64,000 bases of DNA from Isochrysis galbana (taxonomy: Eukaryota; Haptophyta; Isochrysidales; Isochrysidaceae): NCBI GenBank assembly GCA_018136815.1, contig CM030937.1, positions 1,414,253 to 1,478,252 of the forward strand, read 5' to 3'. Shown here one piece after another: positions 55,149 to 64,000 of the stretch. A program made the translations under genes and the position numbers. How positions within the stretch are numbered: position 1 is the first letter of the stretch; each line of letters starts with the position of its first letter. A model generated the notes under the pieces. That model saw nothing but the letters and a program-made list of their open reading frames with translations. It made no database searches and was not told the origin of the DNA.

Positions 55149-58116
55149 TCAAGGAATCGCGGGCGGCTCGAGCACACCGGCTGCAATCATCGCGTCAGCT
55201 ACGCGCATGCCCTGTTCCATGACGGTACTCGACGGCGCCCCGGGCAGCATCTCCTTGCCGCCGACCGTGAGGACGGACGCGTCGCTTACAAATAAGCCGT
55301 CCACTCCACGGACCTAGTTGTGAGGAACAAGTGAGCGTCAGGGATGGAGCGGGTAGCTGCGGTTGAAGGACTGATTTTACGCTGGCATGTGCCGACATGA
55401 GGGCAACGGAATGCAAGCGGTGCCACCGGGGCGATGGAGGCCATGCCACGGTAGGGGAAGGAGAAGGGGTTGAGGTGGGGTGGGCGGAAAGAATGCTGGC
55501 CATTCTGGACTGCTTTGCCGACCTGATAGCCTGTTGCTGCGTCGACCACGCCGTCACCACAACCGCCATAAAAGTGTTGGTAGCTTGAGAGAGATTGCGG
55601 AGAGCGCCTCGGTTCCAGGTCAAACTCCGTCACGCCGTGCAGCAGTGCCCTGGGAGGCAGTATGGAAAAGGGATGGTGCGGTACCTTGCTGTGACGCCGT
55701 GGGAGCCAAAGGGCACGGCAAGCGGCGATTCGGAGCGACCGGTGAAGCCCATTCCGATGGCATGGCTGTCTATGCGCCTCCTCATATGTGGCCCCATGAG
55801 CGCTAGTTGGCCTCACTTGACGATGGGCGTAAAACAGCGCAGCTGTAACCGGAGCAGGCGCTGCACCCAGCCTTCCGTTTGCTCCCGGTTGATCTCCAGG
55901 GCCCGCTTCAGTGGGGGTAGCTGCGCGTTGTACTCGTCGAGCATCTCCTGCGTGAACTCCACGTTGGTCACATTCAGCACTACCTGCACATAGCACGTCC
56001 CGTTCTCAGCAGCGAACACCTCGATTCCGGTGTTGAGCAAGCCCGAGAGCTTGACAGTGGCTGCTCGGTCATTGCGCGCGTGCGGGTCACGCGACGAAGT
56101 GGATTCGCGAGGGGGCGGCGCGTAGGGGTGGGGTCGGGTTGGGGATTCAGTCAGCTCTCCGGTACACCCCGCTCCGCGCCCCCAACCCATCCCACGCACC
56201 GATCCATGCTCTCTCTCTCTCTCTTCCCCCCCCCCTCTCTACTTCATTGCGGCCTCCGCTGCCTCCCACTTCCTGCGCTTCCCTGTTAGGGAGCTTGCTC
56301 GCCTTTCCATGCCTGTCGATTTCGAGCGACCGGACGGGCGGTGTGTGCAGGCTGATGCCGATAAAGGAGAACGGGCCGAGGACAAGGGCGAGTAAGAACC
56401 GCGTGAACCACTTGAGCAGGCCGCAGCACACCCACGTCACCATGGTGGTGCAGATGGGCGGTCGATACAATAATGGGAAGAGAGCGTTGAGTCCATACGG
56501 CCATACCACCGCCGCCAGATGACCTGAGGCCGATTTCCATCCAACAAGCTCGCACCATGGGCCGTTCGGGGGGGGCGGGCCTTGCTTAGTGGCCGGAACA
56601 AACAGGCAGGTCACCTGCGAAAGGGCAAAGGCGGAGTTGCCGTGGTCGAACTTTGGGGGGCAGGTGTGGAGACGGAACGGTGGCAGGCAGCTATCCGACC
56701 AACCATTCCCGTCCAAGTGTGTCGCTGCGAGCAAGGTCGCCAATCCTTCCCGGCTACAGACCTGCACCTCGTCGCCAACTTCTTGACCCACCGCCCCGTT
56801 GACCAATACCGGCTCCCGACCGCGTGCACGAAGAGCTTCCGCCGGGCCGATGCCCGAATCTACAAGTAGATCATACGTGCCAAAAACACCCGCAGCCAGC
56901 ACCACGCCCTTGGACGCGCGGTACTCCTTGCCAGCCGCCGTGCGTATGCCGACAGCTCGCGTCCGCTCGCCTCGCTCGAGAATCACCGCTGACACGCGCG
57001 TTTTCAGCTGCAGAAGCGACACCTTTCCTTTGAGTGAGTCCGCGATCAACTCTCGCGACTTTGCGCCACGATTGTAGATGGAAGCAGGATACCCGACACA
57101 ATTCGGCCAGCCGGCGTTGGTTTTGGCAGGGAGTGGAGTGATTTTCTCGTAGCCATACTCGCCAAAGGCGTTGATGAACGCCTCGCCCAACGGCGTGGGG
57201 GTTTGGACGCTACGGCACCGCATCTCAAACACGTCGACTCCACTGAGATCTGGCGGCCGCGGCACTTGCATGCCCAAATATGTGGGCCCTCCAGAGTTGA
57301 GCGCATCGCCGCCGCCAAAGGCTTCCCACGAGCGAGCCCACTGCGCGCCAGAACGGGGCAGCTGGCAAGGTCGGAGCGCATACATGCAGGGCGGGTGCGA
57401 GAGGGCAGCACATAGCGTCGACACACACACCTGCGTCGCTTTGCCCTTCACCTTGTACTTTGGCACTCGGCCCTCGTCGCTCGCCTTCAAAAGCCCCTTC
57501 GGCCAATCCAGCACCACGCCTTCTGTGCCAGCCTCGATCCACAGAATGCGCGGCATTGCCTCGGCTGCATACGTCTGCGCGACGGGGGCGGAGAATAAGG
57601 CTGAGCCTTTGGGACGGCCAGCTGCGCACACCCAGAGGATCTCTATGCCACCCCGCGGCTTTCCTCACGCCCTCTCTCTCCCACTATCCCCGCATGCGCT
57701 CCTCGCCGCTCCCGCTTCGATGCACGCATTTCGGCTCTCCCTCTTCGCTCCCCCACATGGCCTGCTTTCTCTTCCACTTCTTTTCTCACAAGCTTGGTGC
57801 CCTTGCCCCCCCCCCCCTCCCCTCTTGCTCCCCCTCTCCCCCCTCTCGCTCTCCCCATCTTTCCACATTTCTCTCTCGCTCTCTCGCTCTCTCGCTCTAA
57901 CCCCCCACCCCACCCCACCCCACCCCCCCACTTGCAGCTGCAACCGTCCCATGCCCGCCTTCCCACGCCCCCAGCACAAACCTGTGAGATGCGGTAGATG
58001 AGCCCGCTCGCGCCGAGCCCGCTACCCACCACGATCAGCTCAAACTCTGCCACCTCCTGCGCTCGCCGCTTGCGCACGTAGCTCTGGGGGGGCCGCGGCA
58101 CAGAGGGCTTGTACAT
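55149..58116 (-). CDS. GMC-type FAD oxidoreductase (cholesterol oxidase-like)
   Basis: A multi-exon minus-strand gene. Clear exons: 58116-57982 with the FAD-binding VVGSGLGASGLIYRIS; 57574-57431 with RILWIEAGTEG; 57340-56768 with FGGGDALNSGG, VVLAAGVFGTYDLLVDSGIG and NGAVGQEVGDE. The last exon, about 55314-55149, has VRGVDGLFVSDASVLTVGG and TVMEQGMRVADAM. Between them, pieces near 56100-55820 and 55590-55500 (YQHFYGGCGDGVVDAATGYQ) belong to the substrate domain, but their splice sites are not resolved. A hydrophobic segment near 56450-56330 could be a membrane span. GMC enzymes oxidise alcohols, sterols or sugars with FAD. The conserved catalytic His area (QHFYGGC) fits a cholesterol/alcohol oxidase. 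The putative 90-nt intron 57430-57341 is stop-free, so it might be exonic. A GA/TC tract (58140-58195) lies just upstream. Confidence 0.75.
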
Positions 58117-58139
58117 CGGCCGAGGGGGTAGAGAAGAAA

Positions 58140-58195
58140 GAGAGAGGAGAGGGAGAGGGAGAGGGAGAGGGAGAGGGAGAGGGAGAGGGAGAAAG
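58140..58195. repeat. (GAGAGG)n purine minisatellite
   Basis: Near-perfect GAGAGGGAGAGGG repeat, within 25 bp upstream of the GMC oxidoreductase start. Confidence 0.9.
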
Positions 58196-58199
58196 AAAG

Positions 58200-60049
58200 A
58201 GAGACAGACAGAGTGTCAGGTTACCCGACCGCCGATCGTCAATCTTATTTTGGAACGCAACGTCTCGCTTTCCGGAAATGCGGAGTCTGGGTTTCGAAAA
58301 ACAACAAAAAGGAAAAACAAGAAAAACAAGAAAAACAAGAAAAACAAGAGGGGGTCGAAATCAAGACCCCACTAGCAACTCTGGTTTTTTTTGCGGAGCA
58401 ACCCTCCCCCCCTTCTCCCCTCCATCTCCCTCCGCCGATGGAGCCCTCTCCCCTCTCTCCCTCTCCGCCGATGAAGCCGCAAGCGCAACGATCCCACGCT
58501 GATCACGGCGTGGAGGCCGGGGGAGGGGGAATGAGAATGGAATATGAGCGCCACTCTGCGTTTCTCGCACCGTTCTTTTACGTCGTGTCGGTGCCGGCGC
58601 TCACCGAGCATGACAGATCCGAGTGGGCGGCGCTGCTGCGGCCGGCGTTGGCCGGCTCATGTGTATTTGATGTTGATGTCCGGTGGGGTCTCTCATTCTC
58701 GCCCAGATGGATCGTCGAAACCGCGGGCTCGCTCTCGACTTGAAGTTGAGCTTTTTACTTTTTAAGCTTTTGCGATTTTAGATTTTAGCGTCTCTTGTCA
58801 TTATTTGATATTTGATTATGATTATTACGTTTTGTTGTGGGGGCCCAAGGGCCAGGGCGGGGGGGTCCGGGTCCTAATGGGCCCCGGATATGTGCTAGTT
58901 GGGTATTGTCACGGATGCCCCTCCGTCCTCTCCTCCCTCCGTCCTCTCCTGTATTTACTTTCTAAGTCCTGTGAGGTCTCTCTCTTCACGTGAGGAGAGG
59001 CGACGGGACCCCTCTCTTCTTTTTCTCTTTGCCCCTTTTCCCGCTCTCTCACGCGCCCGCTCTGTTTACGTTAGTGTTCTACGTGTTACTGTGAGTGTGC
59101 GTGAGATAGTGGTGTTTGGGGTTCGTAGAGACAACTACTTTTATAAGTAGGAGGCCAATGGGGGCCTCGCGCCCCCCTCTCTCCATCGCAGACACCCCCT
59201 GGGTGGGCCTGCACAACCAACCTCAGCCCCTGCCTGCTGGCAGGGGCTGAGCTGACACCAATCTGGAGCGAGGTGACGGGTGCACGGGCGGGGGGGGGGG
59301 GGACTCGTGGGAACGGGTGGAAACGGGGTGGGGCTACCCGAAGCGAAAACAAAACCGCGAATAATTTGGTTTGAGGCTCTTTTAAGGTGGTTCAGGAACT
59401 GCGATTGTTTTACGAAATTTCACAAACGGGAGATCGCTCGATCAGTAATACTGGGAGGCCGTCACCATGAGTCTGCAGCCGACGCCCCCTTCACTTTCAG
59501 GGAGGAGCGATGGCAGAGCCGAGGAGAGCAACGTCAGAGCTCGCGGGAGCCGAAAGGCGGGCGCAGCTGGGAGCGGTGGCTGGGGCACCCCCTTTTTTTG
59601 TCACAGTGGGGAGGAAGAAAGGTGGGGGGAAACTTCCCTTCTCTTTCGAGAGAAAGAGAGAGAGAGGGCGCTCCACAACCTACGATCCCATGCTTCCAAG
59701 CGAAGCTTTTGACCGAGAACGAGAGAAAGCAGAGAATTATAACGATAACGATAAATACCGAATGACGAAGAGAAGCCTAACGAGCGTCGATTCGCGAATG
59801 CGACACCTTGAACTGGTGAATGCTTGCGGATCTGGTATCGGCCACCACTGAAGAATTTGTGTTTGTGTAGACTGACCATATTGTCCAGGTCCCACCAGTT
59901 GTGGGAACGTGTGGCCCGCTCGGCAGCCACAAATTCGAAGGAAAGATTTTCATCGAATGCGTCGAGTCCATTCGATGATGTGTTGCACCCTTGAGCGTCG
60001 ACGCGCGCGCTGGTGTCATGGAGATTGCGGTGACCTCTCGGCGGGGGTA
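58200..60049. other. Non-coding stretch with small repeats
   Basis: A GAAAAACAA tandem (58313-58350) is followed by ordinary sequence. A GGGCCC...CCGGATATGTGCTAGTT block (58845-58901) is shared with about 32130-32168. A 59130-59260 block has the style of family A (TTTATAAGTAGG, then CCAATGGGGGCC and C runs). It includes a perfect 12-bp stem, TCAGCCCCTGCC with GGCAGGGGCTGA, at about 59221-59248. A minus-strand frame of 167 codons (59601-60101) starts inside family E copy 3 and has no identified family. I do not call it a gene. Confidence 0.45.
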
Positions 60050-60105
60050 CCACGTTAGAACTTATAGCGTCGTATGACATCTTGTTAGCTAGCAAGAACA
60101 CTCAA
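60050..60105 (-). repeat. Dispersed repeat, family E, copy 3 (core only)
   Basis: The minus strand reads GCTAGCTAACAAGATGTC then TACGACGCTATAAGTTCTAA, matching 33455-33505 almost base for base. Read as codons it gives LLANKMSYDAISSN, against MLANKTSYDAISSN in copy 1. That pattern suggests that the repeat once coded for protein. Confidence 0.6.
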
Positions 60106-60465
60106 CAACGACACATTGACCGACCCCCTGAAGGTGGAGGACGGCGAGACGATGGCGGCCGTCATGGGGCCCACTCCACGCTGATCGCTCACCTCGATGT
60201 CGACAAGGCTAGTGCTCAGATATTTTATTATCCTCCGAATTTATGTGAATCTTTCGATATTTCACTATTTTACTGAGTGCTTGCCGCGCTCTGCCCCTCG
60301 GTCTCTTTTACTTCCCGCATTTCGCTCACTCGCTGTTTTCTCCCTGCTCTCTCTCTCACACATAGACAGAGGGGGGGGGGGGGGGGGAAGTGGGGGGGAA
60401 GGGAAGGAGGAACAAGTAAGATAAAGGACGGCTGACGGGGCGCGCCTTCGGGCCGACTCTCGCCA

Positions 60466-63400
60466 ATGGCATCTGCCGTACAGGAGCGCGATCGGTTGCG
60501 GCTGGAGTGTGCGTCGCTCCGTTCGATGCTTCTCCAGTATGCACAGCTGCTGATCGAGGCGCGGGGCTCGGCTGGCGCGGGTGCAGGGCCTGGCGCGCCG
60601 GCGGCGCTACATTCAAAGCTCAGCATCTTGAGGGAAGCGATGGGCGCGACTGCGCTCGCGCCGCCGCTCAGCTATGAACCGGCGGGGCTGATCCTTGCCC
60701 CGCCCACGCCCTTTCCATCGCCCAACCCCTTCCACCATCTCGGCAGAGTGGGTGTTTCGTCGGCTTCTACACCGATCACACCCACCAATGAGCAGCAGCA
60801 TACTCGGCAGGAAGCTTGTCAAGAGCGCGCAGTGGTGAATCGTAGTAGCAGCAACGAGAACGGGGCAGTGGGTGAACACAGTGAGAGAGAGGATGCCTTG
60901 ACGGGAGGTGGGGAAGTGCGTCGCGAGTTGGCGAGGCTACGCCTGCGCGATGGGATATTGGCAAAGCGCCTTGAGGAGGCACAAAAGGCTGCAGCCCGAA
61001 AGGCGGCGACCGCTAGCCACGCGGTCAGAGCTCAAGAAGATGCAGAGATTGCATTGGACGGGGTTAGGAGAGAGCTAGGGGAAGCGTTCCGAGCTCTGGA
61101 GAAAGAGAGACGGGGGAGAGAAGCGGCACGGGCGGAGGCGGAGGAAGCCAGGAGGCAGCAACAGGTGCGCACGCTGACAAAACTGACGATGGCCGACTCC
61201 TTCGCCTTGGCACCAGCGATGTGTGGTGCCCGAGCCTCTCTAATACCTCACCAACTCACCTTCTAGGTGGCCCTAACCGAAGCCGCCGAAGCCCATGCCT
61301 CCCTTCTCGAGGCCCGTGCTGGTTGGGCGCGGGAGCAGAAAGCACATGAGGAGACGACCAGTGAGCTAAAGCGACAAGAGAAGAGAGTGGATGAGGCCAA
61401 GCGGCGAATGCTGGCAGCTGAGGCACAGGTATGTGACATTGGGATCTGAAGCTATCGTGGCAGCCAACCCAATGTTTGCTGGTGCAACAGCTCTCTGCTC
61501 TCCGTGTCAAGTGTCAGTATGTTTAGCCCACCCCGCGTCCAAACGATCGCTCCTCAGGCGCAAGCATCGGAGGCGGAAACGCGCCGATCCATCCCTCAAT
61601 GGCATCAACAGCTTACTCGTGCCGAGGCCCACCTCCGTGGACTCGGCGCCCAACTGAAGGAGAAGAACGCAGCCTACCACGTTCTAGACATGGAGCTCCA
61701 AAGCACGAGGCAAGCTATAGCCCTCATGCGTGTTATGAGCTCGAGTCAAAGCTTTAGCACGGACGGTAGGGCCTGCTTGCATGATATTCCTCATTTTCCC
61801 GCCCCGTCCGCCCATCGTACGCAGGCAAGCCTTCCGCGAAACTGAGGAGAAGCTAGCTGCACTCCGTGTCACACACGGCAAACTTCAGCTGAGCCGGCGG
61901 CTGAGTTCCTCTGACGAGGCGTTTACGAGCCGCGACGGCGCGAGTCCTTCCCCAAGTACTCCAAAGCCGAGGGGACCACCTACGCTTGTGGAATCCGGGG
62001 GTCTCGGCCTGGCAGCTGAGGCTTCCTTGCGAAGCCGTGTTTCGACGGCGGAAGCGCAAGCGGAGGCAGCAGAGAAAGCCAAGTCGGAATTGGAAGACCA
62101 GCTTCGCGAAGCCATGTCTGAGACAGAGGTGTTGAAGGTGAGAATCACCATGGGCGCGACACCACTCTGCCCATAGGGTGCCCGCTCGGAGCCCAGTGTC
62201 GGTTCGCTCCAAGGAGCCTAGGGGATCTCATCGGGTTCTTGCACAAGACTGCAGAGGTTGATCCTATCGAATGAATCCTCTGATGCTGGTCTTTGAACTG
62301 GCAACTCAATCGCAGGCTTCAATCAGCGAGCTCAAGTGTGAGTTCGAGCGCCTCCAGTCGACGCATCATTCCTGCGTAGGCGAAGGCACAGAGGAAAATG
62401 CGGGCGTCGAGGCGGACCGATTTCGGCAAGAAGCTGCAATGCTCCGTTCACAATTGGTCGAGGCGCGTGCTCAAGTTTCACAGCTGCACGAAGTGAGACT
62501 TGAAGCGGCAATGCTAGGCTCCCAACTGACGGAGGTGCACGCACGGCTCACTGAGGCCCAGACGCAACTAGCAGATGCTCGTTCACAGCGCTCGCAGCTT
62601 CATCAGGCACGGCTCGATATGGCGGCCTTGCGCTCACAGCTCAGTGATGCACACTCTCAGTTGGAGGAGGCCCGGACCTATAAGTCTCAACTAGTTGAGG
62701 CGCGACGCGAGGAAGCATCTCTCCGTTCTCAGCTCAGAGATGCTGAGTCGCAGCTGGAGGTCGCGAAATCGGAGGCCGCTTCACTGCGCTCACAACTTGG
62801 GCGGGCTGAGACTATCCAAGACGGCTTGGAGGAAGCGCTAAACGAAACGAAAGGTGCTGCGTTGCTTCAAGCTGCACTCGAGTCGGAACGGCAACAACGT
62901 CACGATCTTCTTCAGGAGCACTTGCGCGAACGCCTAAAGCACGAAGCGCACGTGGAAAAACTCGAGGAAAAGACTAGACGTGCAGAGGCAAAGGCAACAT
63001 CAGCAGCCGACGCGTTGACAGCCGCAGCCGCTGTGCAGGCTGCCATGGCTGCCAAGCATGCTGCCGCAGCTGCAGTGGCGGGTGAGTGCGCCACGGACGA
63101 TACACCCAGCTCCAGCGAGGGCAGCTACGTAGCGGTCGAAGATGGGTGTGTGCATTCTGATCACTTGCTAAGGAGGCAAGAATTAGGTGGAGCGGAATTT
63201 GTCAAGAAAAAAGTGGCTAGTGGTGCGAACCTCTTGGGATATTGCCCAGGATGCTCCCTCTCTTCTGACGAAGCCCAAGCCGTGGTGAACGGAAGAGCGC
63301 CGGAGAGTCTTGAATTGGGCGTCGTCGGAGAGTTGCATGGATCGGCAAAAGTACAAACATCGGACTGGTTGCTCACATCGCCCTCTTCACCAAAGCTATC

Positions 63401-64000
63401 TGGACCTATCCAAGCGGCCTTGCCAGTTATTAGCGAGCAGGAAGAGAGCGATGAGAGCGATAGCGAACGCGGCATGCTTTCGACGGTGGCCCCGCCACAG
63501 CAGCCACAATCGCCTCATGAGCAGGAGAGTCCCGAAGCGACAAGAAGTGCGCCTCTTACCGCATCAGGACGACTTTCTTCGGCAACAAGTGCCGTCAGAG
63601 AGGCCGTGGATGCCTCGTCTAGTCCAAGCGGGCCGGCATCGCCGTTCGGCCCATCGCCAAGGCGATCTCACATACACCTGCAAAATGCTCTTGCTGTAGC
63701 AACGGCTTCGCCAATTCCCGGAGATGACGACCTCTTGCGCGGTGACGTGCTTGCTCCGACAGGCACCGACAACTACATCGACCCTGATATGCCTCGAGCG
63801 ACGCATGATCATGGCGAGATTCAGCTGCGCATGGAACAAGGCTCGCCAGCGCCAACGCTGCGCTCGTCGACTAGATCGGACAGTGCCGAGGATGGCTCGT
63901 CAGAGCCATCGCGGGCGGTACGGGTTGCTTGGGCAGCGCTGAGCCATGTTGGGGGCTCCGGATCTAACCCATCGAAAGTGCAGCAGGATGCTTTCTTCAC
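60466..64000 (+). CDS. Long coiled-coil protein (3' end outside window)
   Basis: The ATG at 60466 starts exon 1 (to 61164), followed by 61267-61428, about 61558-61765, about 61825-62137 and a long exon from 62316 that is still open at 64000. The junction between the third and fourth exons does not keep phase with the obvious GT donor and is unresolved. The product is over 900 residues: a leucine-rich start, a Pro/Ser linker, then helices rich in Glu, Arg, Ala and Gln. In the last exon a regular SQL..A/EARxx pattern (LRSQLVEARAQVSQLHE, LRSQLSDAHSQLEEAR, LRSQLRDAESQLEVAK) repeats at 14-28 residue steps, typical of long parallel coiled coils. An Ala-rich stretch and a Ser/Pro/acidic tail follow. 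Such proteins are often structural or tethering (centrosome, Golgi, flagellar base), but nothing here selects one. Confidence 0.8.

Noticed and set aside
57341-57430. Extra in-frame segment of the GMC protein
   Set aside because: It is bounded by a good CAG|GTGTGT donor and GCGCAG acceptor and interrupts conserved sequence, so I prefer an intron, although it is stop-free and 90 nt long.
59601-60101. 167-codon minus-strand frame
   Set aside because: Starts in the family E core and has no recognised domain. It may be an element remnant but is not a supported gene.

Overview
The window is nuclear DNA of a GC-rich, single-celled eukaryote, most likely a microalga. The genes have spliceosomal introns, mostly GT-AG with two GC-AG. 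One gene encodes a cytochrome b5-fused front-end desaturase of the polyunsaturated fatty acid type, and another a giant (Ser-Pro4)n surface protein. Mobile DNA and CT/GA microsatellites are abundant. A haptophyte fits best and a green alga is possible; the sequence alone does not decide. I see no tRNA, rRNA, CRISPR array or prokaryotic operon.

Layout. 1-1464: 3' part of a chromodomain protein that looks transposon-derived, followed directly by seven 204-bp tandem units (1467-2842). 4295-6920 (+): F-box protein with a seven-bladed RCC1 propeller. 7938-8403: dispersed GC-rich repeat. 8655-10985 (-): Ty3/gypsy-type LTR element fossil. 13011-19704 (+): giant SPPPP membrane protein. 21317-22400: piggyBac-like relic. 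23691-24725 (-): pirin. 24936-27770: a patchwork of small repeats, a SINE-like insert and a LINE fragment, the last two with perfect target-site duplications. 28420-30267 (-): cytochrome b5 desaturase. 33643-36324 (+): 2-oxoglutarate/Fe(II) oxygenase-like protein. 36590-38740: long pyrimidine tracts. 39244-41762 (+): acetolactate synthase, six exons. 42128-44229 (-): LINE-type insert with an 18-bp target-site duplication and a foreign 5' end. 45604-48404 (-): heparanase-like GH79 glycosidase. 48956-52045 (+): exostosin-type glycosyltransferase with EGF modules. 52275-52700: tandem repeat. 53680-54600: degraded PHD-finger-like reading frames. 55149-58116 (-): GMC oxidoreductase. 60466-64000 (+): coiled-coil protein, cut by the window end.

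How the genes may work together. The clearest functional grouping is the head-to-head pair at 45604-52045. A predicted glycosyltransferase that would build a heparan-like glycan shares a 551-bp upstream region with a predicted endoglucuronidase that would cut one. With the SPPPP protein they suggest a glycan-rich cell surface. The other genes are metabolic (branched-chain amino acids, unsaturated lipids, FAD-linked alcohol or sterol oxidation) or regulatory (F-box/RCC1, pirin). They are not organised as a cluster.

Exon limits were set by hand from splice consensus, reading phase and family similarity. They carry more uncertainty where stated.
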